NCBI GenBank assembly: GCA_038329675.1
Contig: JBBQNE010000100.1
Coordinates: 1-11,722 of the forward strand
Direction: 5' to 3'
Source: JANXVY01 sp038329675
GTDB taxonomy: Bacteria; Pseudomonadota; Alphaproteobacteria; Rhizobiales; Hyphomicrobiaceae
Length of the DNA: 11,722 nucleotides
Shown here piece by piece: positions 1 to 6,914 of this stretch (its first letter is position 1; every line of letters starts with the position of its first letter). A model generated the notes under the pieces. It saw only the letters and a program-made list of their open reading frames with translations. It was not told the DNA's origin and did no database searches. A program made the translations under genes and the position numbers.

Positions 1-639
1 TTGAACAGCCGCGCGAGCCATTGCGACGAGACGTTCGTTCTCGACTTTTAGGCGCGCAAATTCCTGTTCGTATTCCGCCTTCATCGCAATCAGCTCTTCG
101 GCGGCGTGGGATGCCGCTTGGCCTGCCTGCAACTCGGCGCCGCGTAGCATTTCATCCAGACCCAAAATCGACGGCTCTGGGCGGTGCTGCGGGATGAAAT
201 CGTTGGCTTCAATCGCAGCTGGTCGCGTTTCGACCATGTGCAGCAGATGCGAGCGCTCGACTGCCTTGCGGGCGACGTGTACGACGCGATCGGCAAGAAA
301 TTCCCAGTCGACCGGTTTTGTTACGAAATCATCGGCGCCGGCGGCCAACCCCTTCGCAATAACGTCTCCTTCGCGTGAGGCCGTGATCAAAATAACAGGC
401 GTATTAGCTGTCACTGGATGTTGCTTCAGGCTGCGGCACAGCTCAAATCCGTCAATCGACGGCAGCATAACGTCGAGCAGGATCACATCTGGCCCGGTGC
501 TGGTTGCCATCTTCAGTCCGCGGCGACCATCGTCTGCTTGCCGAACCGTATGACCCGCATCTTCCAGGTATTCTTTGACCAGCATCCGTTGGGTCACTTC
601 GTCGTCGATGACGAGGATCCTGAGCTTCTTATCGGCCAT
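1..639 (-). CDS. Response regulator with receiver domain and C-terminal helical extension (3' end cut by window edge)
   Basis: Open from ATG at 639 to the left edge without a stop (213 codons visible), so the C-terminus is missing. Residues 1-120 form a CheY-like receiver: start MADKKLRILVIDDE gives the acidic pair D12/D13, LLDVMLP gives phospho-acceptor D56, LITAS gives T86/S88, and TKP gives K108, so all phosphorylation residues are present. After the receiver come a Pro-containing linker (about residues 140-165) and a long Ala/Glu/Lys-rich helical stretch (about 170-213) that looks like a coiled coil. No helix-turn-helix, GGDEF or HD domain is seen before the edge. It is divergent from the PAS histidine kinase at 915, its probable partner (inference). 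The ribosome binding site is weak: G-rich CCCGGGGGC lies more than 10 bases upstream. The output is unknown; dimerisation or protein binding through the coiled coil is a guess. Confidence 0.88.
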   Translation of the reverse strand, partial: MADKKLRILVIDDEVTQRMLVKEYLEDAGHTVRQADDGRRGLKMATSTGPDVILLDVMLPSIDGFELCRSLKQHPVTANTPVILITASREGDVIAKGLAAGADDFVTKPVDWEFLADRVVHVARKAVERSHLLHMVETRPAAIEANDFIPQHRPEPSILGLDEMLRGAELQAGQAASHAAEELIAMKAEYEQEFARLKVENERLVAMARAAVQ

Positions 640-914
640 GGCTAAGCAGTGCCCCCGGGACTGTAAAAATTAAATCGACGTCGTTCAAGTTACCTCGATG
701 TGTCTAAGGCTTTCTAAACTGGATGTTTTCATCTTGATCTATCAGGGCGAATAACCGCCGTTTCTGACGTTTTCTTAAATTTATTAATCAAGTTGCATCA
801 GCCAAATCGATTACCAAATTCACTTTGTTATGCTTAAATTTGCAACGCCTCCCGTTCTCCATACGTTACCAATTAAGCCTATTGTCACCTTCCGTGCTTT
901 GGAAGGGCCCGTCG
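640..914. promoter_or_regulatory. Divergent, AT-rich intergenic region between response regulator and histidine kinase
   Basis: These 275 bases separate two divergent genes and so must hold both promoters. The stretch is clearly richer in A and T than the coding DNA around it, especially 770-840. It contains several TTAA words (for example 775-778 and 784-787), but their 5-base spacing does not match the TTAA-N7-TTAA CtrA box. I could not assign a confident -35/-10 pair. An in-frame TTG at 825 could extend the kinase by 30 codons but has no Shine-Dalgarno, so I treat the DNA up to 914 as non-coding. Confidence 0.5.
901..907 (+). promoter_or_regulatory. Shine-Dalgarno site that fixes the start of the PAS histidine kinase
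   Basis: GGAAGGG lies 7 bases upstream of ATG 915. No comparable site precedes the in-frame TTG at 825. The conserved PAS region begins well after residue 20 counted from 915, so the shorter start loses no domain. Confidence 0.7.
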
Positions 915-2057
915 ATGACGTCTTGCGTTCAAATTCACGATTGCGCCAACGTCTCCCCTCATCGGGGGCACGAAAGCCGTGCTTTCGATGCCGCCGCGCG
1001 TTTGGCCACAGATGGGCTCGTGTTGCGTCATGATTTTGATATCGAGGGACGCATCTTATCGGCCAACAGCCGATTTTGCGATGTCACCGGCTTCAGCCAA
1101 GTCGAAGTCACGGGCCAAACGCACTGTATTCTCCGCCCCGGTATCGATCGCTGCTGGCTTGCGCTCCATCATGCAACTCGGCCGGGCCGTGTGTGGACTG
1201 GCGAAGCCATGATCACCGCAAAAGACGGCCGTGATCTCTGGCTCGACAGCACGATCGCCGCCGTCCTGTCGGTCGATAGTACCGTCATCGGCTATTCATG
1301 CGTCAGTGTTGATGTTTCGGCGGCTGTTCGCGTCCGGGACGAGTTGCGTCGACACAGTAAGCTGATGCAGCTGGGCCAGTTGACAGCAACGGTGGCTCAC
1401 GAAATTCGCAACCCTCTCGGCGCTATCCGGACGGCGAGCTTTGTCCTTGAGCGCAAACTTCGCGGACAGATCGACGGCGTTGGCCCGCAAATAGACCGCA
1501 TCAACACCGGCATTCAACGCTGCGACAAAATTATTTCAGAACTGCTGGATGTTTCTCGTATTCGCACGGTGAAACTCCAACAACTGCCGGTCGATACGTG
1601 GCTTCAGCAAACGATCGGCGAAGACTGCAGCGGACTCGTTGGTAATCCAATCCTTGAATATCGGCTTGGTCTTGCAGGCCGTGAGGCCTGTTTCGACCCC
1701 GACCAGATGCGGCAAGTCCTGATCAATCTTTTGTCGAATGCCGCTGAAGCAATGGCCGACAAATCCAAAACGGATTCCAGATACCGCCCTACCATCTCTA
1801 TTTCAACCAAGCTTTCGGGCCGCTGTATCGAAATAGCGGTTGCTGACAACGGACCAGGCATCGCCCCAAACAATCTTTCCCGCGTGCGCGAGCCTTTATT
1901 CACGACAAAGTCTTTTGGCGTCGGTCTTGGCATGTCGGCAATGGAACGCATTCTCGAAAATCACGGTGGTTATCTGCAGATCTCAAGTGTCTTTGGCGAT
2001 GGAGCGACGATCGTTGCTGCCTTCGATCGCGGAGATCCGAAAGAGCGCGAAACATAG
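915..2057 (+). CDS. PAS-domain sensor histidine kinase, soluble
   Basis: A protein of 380 residues with no transmembrane segment, so a cytoplasmic sensor. Residues about 35-135 form a PAS domain of the Aer-like type (NSRFCDVTGFS, HCILRPG, VWTGEAMITAKDGRDLW), which may bind flavin, haem or a small ligand. A HisKA dimerisation helix follows with H-box TVAHEIRNPLGA, phospho-acceptor H162. The HATPase domain shows the N-box QVLINLLSNAAEA (N275), G1 box DNGPGI (D311-I316) and G2 box FGVGLGM (G335-G339). All catalytic elements for autophosphorylation are present. It has no receiver domain of its own, so phosphate should pass to a separate regulator; the divergent response regulator at 1-639 is the natural candidate (inference). 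It stands 190 bases upstream of the chemotaxis operon on the same strand, but a direct role in chemotaxis is not shown. Confidence 0.9.
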   Translation: MTSCVQIHDCANVSPHRGHESRAFDAAARLATDGLVLRHDFDIEGRILSANSRFCDVTGFSQVEVTGQTHCILRPGIDRCWLALHHATRPGRVWTGEAMITAKDGRDLWLDSTIAAVLSVDSTVIGYSCVSVDVSAAVRVRDELRRHSKLMQLGQLTATVAHEIRNPLGAIRTASFVLERKLRGQIDGVGPQIDRINTGIQRCDKIISELLDVSRIRTVKLQQLPVDTWLQQTIGEDCSGLVGNPILEYRLGLAGREACFDPDQMRQVLINLLSNAAEAMADKSKTDSRYRPTISISTKLSGRCIEIAVADNGPGIAPNNLSRVREPLFTTKSFGVGLGMSAMERILENHGGYLQISSVFGDGATIVAAFDRGDPKERET

Positions 2058-2085
2058 TTTGCCTGAGCTCATGAAACGATAGCGC

Positions 2086-2181
2086 TCGACCCAGACTTTA
2101 CTCGACCAAGACTTTACTGGACCCAGGCCTTACTCGACCCAGACCTTATTCGACCCAGGCCTTACTCGACCCAGGCGTTAC
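2086..2181. repeat. Tandem array, six copies of a 16-bp unit
   Basis: Six head-to-tail units of exactly 16 bases start at 2086, 2102, 2118, 2134, 2150 and 2166, with consensus TCGACCCAGRCYTTAC. No unit differs from the consensus by more than two bases, and there are no spacers. The period is not a multiple of three and no gene spans it. It lies between the histidine kinase stop (2057) and the MCP start (2248), ending 66 bases before the receptor ATG, so it sits in or beside the expected promoter of the chemotaxis operon. It could be a minisatellite formed by replication slippage or a cluster of protein-binding sites. Confidence 0.93.
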
Positions 2182-2247
2182 GTGCCGCCTCGCCTAATCA
2201 ATAGCCGCTGAAGCACAGACGCGCCACGTTCTAACCGGAACATCTCG
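2182..2247 (+). promoter_or_regulatory. Presumed leader/promoter region of the chemotaxis operon
   Basis: These 66 bases separate the 16-bp repeat array from the MCP start. Apart from a modest GGAA Shine-Dalgarno at about 2237-2240, I see no clear motif. No convincing sigma-70 or flagellar sigma-28 promoter could be recognised here, though the operon promoter should be in or near 2058-2247. Confidence 0.35.
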
Positions 2248-4167
2248 ATGTCCAATTGGCTACCGACTTCGATCAAAGCACGCTCATCGAGCGCGATGGT
2301 CATTACGATCTGCACACTCGCTTTCGCCATTGCGATCGACGCTGCAGCCTTTGTCGTTCGCAATTCGGACGATCGTACCGCAGCAGAGGCCCTCGTCGAG
2401 AGCCGGTCCACGATCGAAAACGAGCGCATTGTTGAAAGTGCGCGGCTCGCTGTTCAAAAGGCGATCGGCGGTGCTGACCAGCGGGCCATCCGCGCCGAAC
2501 TTGACGGCCTTGAAGCGCGCGTATTTCGATCACGACCATCACGCCCCGAACTCGCCGTCAATCAGAGGTCCGTTGGCGATACAATCGCAACCGCCCGATC
2601 CGTGATCGATCAGATCGGCGCAAACAAACAGACGTTTTTGCCCGCCGCCGCTGCGTTCGACAGCACGGCTGCTTCGCTTGCTGCCACACTCAACCGTCAA
2701 GCAGAGGCGGCTTCGGCGATCGTCGAAAAGTCCGCGCAGCGCACCGACTTGATGCGCGACACGACGGGGCTTCTCGTCATCTCGCTGTTGGTGTTGGCGT
2801 TTGGTAGCATCGTTGGGCTTAGCATCTACACGGTGGGATACGTCTGGCCGCACTACCAAAAAATACTCGCCGGTCACCGCTTGCTCGCTGAAGGTCGAAC
2901 CGAGTTCGAGATTCCTGGCCAAGATCGCGACGACGAGATCGGCACTGCGGCGCGGTCGCTGTGTGACTACGCCGACAAGTTGCGCCAGACCGAGCTTTTA
3001 CGTGCCGAAAACCAGCAGGTTCTGGCCCGCGAAGAGGCTGCCAAACAAATCCAGGCTAAGCTCGACCGCGAGCACCGCGAATCCCATGATGAATTCATCA
3101 ACCGGTTTGGCGCAGCTCTGCAAGGCCTGTCGAATGGCGACCTCAAGAGCCGGATCGATGCGCCGTTCCACGCCGAGTATGAGCCGCTGCGCCACGCCTT
3201 CAATCGCACCGTCGACAAGCTTCAAGTTGCAGTCTTCACCGTCGGCAATCACGTCAGCGAAATCGGCAGCGCGACGGACCGTATCTTGACCGTGGCTGAT
3301 GAATTACTTCGCCACACCGAAGAGCAAGCCTCGTCACTTGAAGAAACCTCGGCGTCGATGGAGGAGATGGCTGCGACCGTTCGCCAGAACGCAGGAAATG
3401 CGCGGGAAGCCAGCGTTGCAGCCGCTGCCACGCGCGAGCGTGCGTCGATGAGTGGTCAGGTCGCGCTTCGGGCCATCACCGCCATGGAAAAGATTGAAAA
3501 ATCATCGCGCCAAGTCAGTGAAATCGTCGTGTTGATCGAGGAGATTGCATTCCAGACCAACATCCTTGCGTTAAACGCAGCCGTTGAAGCGGCCCGCGCT
3601 GGCGAAGCTGGTAATGGATTTGCCGTCGTCGCTAACGAAGTCCGCGCATTGTCGCAGCGCGCTTCGCAAGCCCTCAAAGATATCAAATCGCTGATTGAAA
3701 GCTCGAATTCTAACGTCACCGAAGGTGCCGAACTCGTTAAACATGCTGGCCAATCGCTCACGGAAATCTCAACCTCGGTCAAGCGGGTGGCTGACTTGAT
3801 CGAAGAGATTGCGTCGGCGAGCCAGGAACAGGCGACGGGCGTCGATCAGGTGAGCCGCGCCGTCTCGAACATGGATGCGATGACCCAGCTGAACGGCACG
3901 CTCGTCCAAGAGACGACATCGGCCTTGCAGACGTCGCAAACCCAAATTCGCGAATTGTGGGATTCGATTCGCAACTTTGATACTGGCCTAACGTACTTCG
4001 ACAAACAGTCGCCGGGCAATACCATGGCGCCGTTGCGACGGCGCGGCTTCTCACCGGCCGATGATCATCACGCCACACATCAGTCTGGACACGGCCGCAC
4101 ACGATCGCACAAGCGCCAGGCCGCTGGCGGCGGATTGTCTACCGATCCCGATTGGAAGCAGTTTTAA
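2248..4167 (+). CDS. Methyl-accepting chemotaxis protein with CheR/CheB-docking C-terminus
   Basis: A chemoreceptor of 639 residues. TM1 is at about 17-37 (AMVITICTLAFAIAIDAA). A periplasmic, Ala/Glu-rich helical sensor follows at about 38-171, then TM2 at about 173-199 and a HAMP domain at about 200-250. A charged coiled coil follows (245-278), then a second HAMP-like segment (about 281-328). The cytoplasmic signalling domain carries adaptation-site context TEEQASSLEETSASMEEM (357-374) and the conserved hairpin tip IAFQTNILALNAAVEAAR (433-450) that binds CheA and CheW. A basic, His-rich flexible tail (584-634) leads to the terminal pentapeptide DWKQF, which fits the xWxxF tether used to dock CheR and CheB. 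The ligand cannot be predicted. It is the first gene of the che operon; the STAS gene begins 10 bases after its stop. The start is the first ATG before TM1, with a weak GGAA site. Confidence 0.95.
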   Translation: MSNWLPTSIKARSSSAMVITICTLAFAIAIDAAAFVVRNSDDRTAAEALVESRSTIENERIVESARLAVQKAIGGADQRAIRAELDGLEARVFRSRPSRPELAVNQRSVGDTIATARSVIDQIGANKQTFLPAAAAFDSTAASLAATLNRQAEAASAIVEKSAQRTDLMRDTTGLLVISLLVLAFGSIVGLSIYTVGYVWPHYQKILAGHRLLAEGRTEFEIPGQDRDDEIGTAARSLCDYADKLRQTELLRAENQQVLAREEAAKQIQAKLDREHRESHDEFINRFGAALQGLSNGDLKSRIDAPFHAEYEPLRHAFNRTVDKLQVAVFTVGNHVSEIGSATDRILTVADELLRHTEEQASSLEETSASMEEMAATVRQNAGNAREASVAAAATRERASMSGQVALRAITAMEKIEKSSRQVSEIVVLIEEIAFQTNILALNAAVEAARAGEAGNGFAVVANEVRALSQRASQALKDIKSLIESSNSNVTEGAELVKHAGQSLTEISTSVKRVADLIEEIASASQEQATGVDQVSRAVSNMDAMTQLNGTLVQETTSALQTSQTQIRELWDSIRNFDTGLTYFDKQSPGNTMAPLRRRGFSPADDHHATHQSGHGRTRSHKRQAAGGGLSTDPDWKQF

Positions 4168-4176
4168 GGCCATCCG

Positions 4177-4494
4177 ATGCCACGCAAGCCGTCGACTAAA
4201 GTGGCGCCTACTGCGCCCGTTGCCGATCTCACGCTGCCGGCGCGTCTCGATATGCGACATGCACGTCAGTTGAAGAGCGCGCTTGATGAACTCATGCCGC
4301 GCTCGACGGTGATGATTGACGGCGCTTGCGTTAACCGGGTGTCGACTGGGTGCGCTCAGGTCATCGCGAGCTTTGCGCTGACAAAGTCGCGCGCCGGGCA
4401 TGTTGTTACGATTCGTCGACCATCGGCTGTCATAACCATCGCGTTCGCGGATTTGGGTTTAGAGCTTCACAGCCTCGTCAAGGAGCAACGCTGA
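4177..4494 (+). CDS. STAS-domain protein of the chemotaxis operon (CheS-like position)
   Basis: A small cytoplasmic protein of 105 residues. From residue about 17 it fits a single STAS domain: strand LTLPARLDM, helix RHARQLKSALDEL, strand TVMIDGA, then the loop NRVSTGCAQVIASF that in anti-anti-sigma factors carries the regulatory Ser/Thr (here S56/T57), and the end VTIRRPSAVITIAFADLGL. A basic N-terminal tail precedes the domain. It lies between the receptor and cheY, and its TGA overlaps the cheY ATG by one base (TGATG), so it belongs to the che operon. In Sinorhizobium meliloti the same slot holds cheS, whose product binds CheA and speeds loss of CheY1 phosphate (established there). Orthology here is inferred from position and size, not from alignment. 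A sigma-factor pathway role is less likely, since no anti-sigma kinase gene is nearby. Confidence 0.85.
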   Translation: MPRKPSTKVAPTAPVADLTLPARLDMRHARQLKSALDELMPRSTVMIDGACVNRVSTGCAQVIASFALTKSRAGHVVTIRRPSAVITIAFADLGLELHSLVKEQR

Positions 4495-4853
4495 TGCGCG
4501 TTTTGATCGTCGACGACAGCCCGACCATGCAAGACATCGTTTCGATGACGCTGCAATCGGCGAACTTCGAAGTGTTCCGCGCTGAGCACGGTATCGAGGC
4601 GCTGGCGATCCTCGACGCTGCGGACCCAGACCTCATCATCACCGATCTCAACATGTATAAAATGGATGGCTTCGAGTTCGTATCGCGGGTCCGTCAACGT
4701 GCTGATTACGAATTTACGCCGATCTTATTCTTGACGACGGAAAGCTCAGAAGACATGCGCCAGATCGGGCGCGATCTTGGCGCGACAGGATGGCTACTGA
4801 AGCCGTTTGATCCCCAAGAGCTGATCCGTGTCGTCAAGTCCGTGTTGCAATAA
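4494..4853 (+). CDS. cheY: Chemotaxis response regulator CheY
   Basis: A stand-alone receiver of 119 residues with no output domain. It takes phosphate from CheA and would carry the signal to the flagellar motor. The start MRVLIVDDSPTMQ gives D7/D8, ITDLNM gives phospho-acceptor D51, FLTTESS gives T81/T82, and LLKPFDP gives K103, so the set is complete. The start at 4494 is preferred over an upstream in-frame ATG at 4350 inside the STAS gene. AAGGAG at 4480-4485 is 8 bases upstream, the ATG overlaps the STAS stop, and the receiver begins at residue 1. It is the only cheY in the operon, placed directly before cheA as in alphaproteobacterial cheY1 genes. Confidence 0.94.
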   Translation: MRVLIVDDSPTMQDIVSMTLQSANFEVFRAEHGIEALAILDAADPDLIITDLNMYKMDGFEFVSRVRQRADYEFTPILFLTTESSEDMRQIGRDLGATGWLLKPFDPQELIRVVKSVLQ

Positions 4854-4871
4854 GTGCCCACTCTGACCAAC

Positions 4872-4876
4872 GGGAG
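4872..4876 (+). promoter_or_regulatory. Shine-Dalgarno site that favours ATG 4884 for cheA
   Basis: GGGAG lies 7 bases before ATG 4884. The alternative is GTG 4854, which follows the cheY stop directly. It would add ten residues with no conserved content and has no good ribosome binding site of its own. Confidence 0.55.
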
Positions 4877-4883
4877 TGTCGGC

Positions 4884-6914
4884 ATGACGAGCCTCGATCA
4901 GTTCAAGACGACGTACTTCCAAGAGTGCGAAGAACTGCTGGCCACTTGCGAGGCGCACCTGCGCGAACTCAAGGCCTCGCCGGCGTCGCGAGACGTGCTC
5001 GATGCGGCCTTCCGTGCTGTCCATTCAATCAAGGGCGGAGCGGCGATGTTTCGCTTCGAGCGGATGGTTGGGCTATCGCACGCGATTGAGACGGTCCTCG
5101 AAGTTAGCCGCGAGTCCCGCACGCTGCTGACGGGGCGCGTGGTTGATAAACTTCTTCTGGCAATCGATCGTCTATCGGACCTTGCAACAGCTGCACGGTC
5201 TGGTGGAGATGCCCCCGCCGATCTCGAAACCAGCGTCATTGACGCCCTGACGAGCATCGCCATTGGCGCTGGCCGCCCCTTCACAACCCGACCCGATGTG
5301 GTGGGATCAACGCGTGACACCGCGCTACTGCCCGCGCCGATCCAGTACCGCATCCGTTTCGAACCTTCGCCTGAACTGATGCGCCGTGGTCTTGAGCCCT
5401 TGACCATCGTTCGCAACCTTCGCGCCATTGGCACCGTTACGGTGGCCGCCGACCTGTCCGACTTGCCCGCGTTCGCCGATCTCGATCCAGCGATGCTCTA
5501 CCTCCGCTGGACGTTCTACCTTGCGACTGCGCTGCCCCGACACACGGTTGTTGAGGTATTCGATTTTGCAGCTGGATGCGCGGTCATCGACATTGAAGAG
5601 GTGCCGACGCCACCACCATTGCCCGAATTCTCCCGTCGCGCTGGCGAAGACGCCGATAGCAAAGACCGTCGAGCTCCCGGTGGCGAGCGCCGGGTCGGGT
5701 CAATCCGAGTCGATCTCCCGCGCGTCGAACGCCTCGTCGATCTCGTCGGCGAGATCACGATCGCACAAGCGATGGTCATTCAGCATCTCGATCAAAGCCT
5801 TGTTACGCAAAACCCGCAATTGTTTCGCGCCCTCACCGATCTCTTGAAGTTATCGCGGACGTTGCAAGATAGCGTGATGGCTATCCGCGCGCAGCCGATC
5901 CATACGATTTTTGCTCGCATGCACCGCATTGCCCGAGACGGCGCGCTGCAGCTTGGCCGCGACGTTGAGATCATCACGCGCGGCCAATCAACCGAACTGG
6001 ACAAAACAACTGTTGAGCAGCTTGCCGACCCGCTGATGCATATCGTTCGCAACGCCGTCTTTCATGGGATCGAACCGCCCGATGTCCGGCTTGCCGCTGG
6101 CAAGCCTGCCCAAGGCACCATCATCCTCAGTGCGCAACAGCGAGGTAGTCGTATCATCGTTGAAGTCGCCGACGATGGGGCCGGCATCGACAGGCCAGCG
6201 GTGTTGAGCCGTGCTGTCGCGATGGGCATCGTCGATGCTGCTGATGAGATCAGCGATGCGCATATCGACAGCCTGATCCTTAGCCCCGGTCTAAGTACGG
6301 CAAAATCTGTGTCCGACATTGCCGGTCGCGGTGTTGGCATGGATGTTGTGCATCAAAACATCCGCAAGCTCGGCGGGCAGATCGCAATCCGCTCGGTGCC
6401 GGGTTGCGGCACGACGACCACCATCACACTGCCAATGACGCTGGCCGTTCTCGATGCCATGAAGGTCCAATCTGCGGGCGAGACCTATCTCATTCCGATG
6501 GGCCACATCGTTGAGTGCCTCGTGATCGAGCGTCACGATATTCGCCACGTTCCAGGCTCGTGCGACGTCATCAACGTGCGTGGCAAGCAGGTCCGGGTGA
6601 TCGAACTTGCCGAACGCTTTGGGTTAAACGCTCGCCTAGAGACGCGCCGTGTCGCTGTGGTCCTTACCGAGGTCGACGAAGGGAGCGTCATCGGCTTGAT
6701 CGTCGACGAGGTATCCGGCCATCAACAGATCGTGGTCAAGACGTTGCGCGATCCATCGCTGGCGGCTGCGGGCTTTGCCGGTGGTACCATTCTCGGCGAT
6801 GGCAACGTCGCGCTCATCTTGGACGTAAATCAGCTGGCTAAATCCGACACCGTTGCCGCTAGCCGTACACCGCGCTCGATGCGGTTGAGCGATACTCAGG
6901 AGCACGCGGCATGA
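4884..6914 (+). CDS. cheA: Chemotaxis histidine kinase CheA
   Basis: A protein of 676 residues with the full CheA layout. P1 (Hpt) at 1-105 has phospho-acceptor H47 in AVHSIKGGAAMF. A linker leads to a second conserved module (about 154-240, YRIRFEPSPELMRRG...) in the usual P2 position, presumably the CheY/CheB docking region. P3 dimerisation spans about 273-340, followed by the P4 ATPase with N-box HIVRNAVFHGIE (H386, N390), G1 DDGAGI (430-435) and G2 GRGVGMD (481-487). P5, the CheW-like regulatory domain, covers about 520-655. It phosphorylates itself under receptor control, then CheY and CheB. Odd: the N-box has Phe at residue 393 where most CheA proteins have Asp (usual RN-x-x-DHGIE). The start is ATG 4884 by its ribosome site; GTG 4854 is possible. 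The stop overlaps cheW in ATGA. Confidence 0.95.
   Translation: MTSLDQFKTTYFQECEELLATCEAHLRELKASPASRDVLDAAFRAVHSIKGGAAMFRFERMVGLSHAIETVLEVSRESRTLLTGRVVDKLLLAIDRLSDLATAARSGGDAPADLETSVIDALTSIAIGAGRPFTTRPDVVGSTRDTALLPAPIQYRIRFEPSPELMRRGLEPLTIVRNLRAIGTVTVAADLSDLPAFADLDPAMLYLRWTFYLATALPRHTVVEVFDFAAGCAVIDIEEVPTPPPLPEFSRRAGEDADSKDRRAPGGERRVGSIRVDLPRVERLVDLVGEITIAQAMVIQHLDQSLVTQNPQLFRALTDLLKLSRTLQDSVMAIRAQPIHTIFARMHRIARDGALQLGRDVEIITRGQSTELDKTTVEQLADPLMHIVRNAVFHGIEPPDVRLAAGKPAQGTIILSAQQRGSRIIVEVADDGAGIDRPAVLSRAVAMGIVDAADEISDAHIDSLILSPGLSTAKSVSDIAGRGVGMDVVHQNIRKLGGQIAIRSVPGCGTTTTITLPMTLAVLDAMKVQSAGETYLIPMGHIVECLVIERHDIRHVPGSCDVINVRGKQVRVIELAERFGLNARLETRRVAVVLTEVDEGSVIGLIVDEVSGHQQIVVKTLRDPSLAAAGFAGGTILGDGNVALILDVNQLAKSDTVAASRTPRSMRLSDTQEHAA

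Noticed and set aside
775..787. Possible CtrA box (two TTAA words) upstream of the kinase
   Set aside because: The spacing is 5 bases, not the 7 of the TTAA-N7-TTAA consensus, and TTAA words are expected in AT-rich DNA.
825..914. In-frame TTG at 825 as start of the histidine kinase (410 residues)
   Set aside because: It has no Shine-Dalgarno, lies in AT-rich intergenic DNA and adds no conserved domain. ATG 915 has GGAAGGG at ideal spacing.
2086..2181. CRISPR array
   Set aside because: The 16-bp repeats abut with no unique spacers, the unit is too short and no cas genes are present. It is a simple tandem repeat.
2182..2247. Flagellar sigma-28 type promoter (a GCCGCTGAA element near 2204)
   Set aside because: It matches the -10 element only in part and no CTAAA-like -35 element lies at the right distance.
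3850..4167. Frameshift at the end of the MCP gene, because the tail after the signalling domain looks unlike a receptor
   Set aside because: The frame ends in DWKQF, a proper xWxxF docking peptide, so the tail is an in-frame linker.
4350..4493. N-terminal extension of CheY from ATG 4350
   Set aside because: This stretch is the STAS gene read in another frame. The receiver begins exactly at MRVLIVDD (4494), which has its own ribosome site.
4854..4883. GTG 4854 as cheA start
   Set aside because: It adds ten non-conserved residues and lacks a ribosome site. ATG 4884 has GGGAG 7 bases upstream. It cannot be fully excluded.
4898..5434. Long minus-strand ORF (178 codons) inside cheA
   Set aside because: It is antisense to the well-conserved P1 and linker of CheA and has no recognisable motifs. 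It follows from high-GC codon bias.
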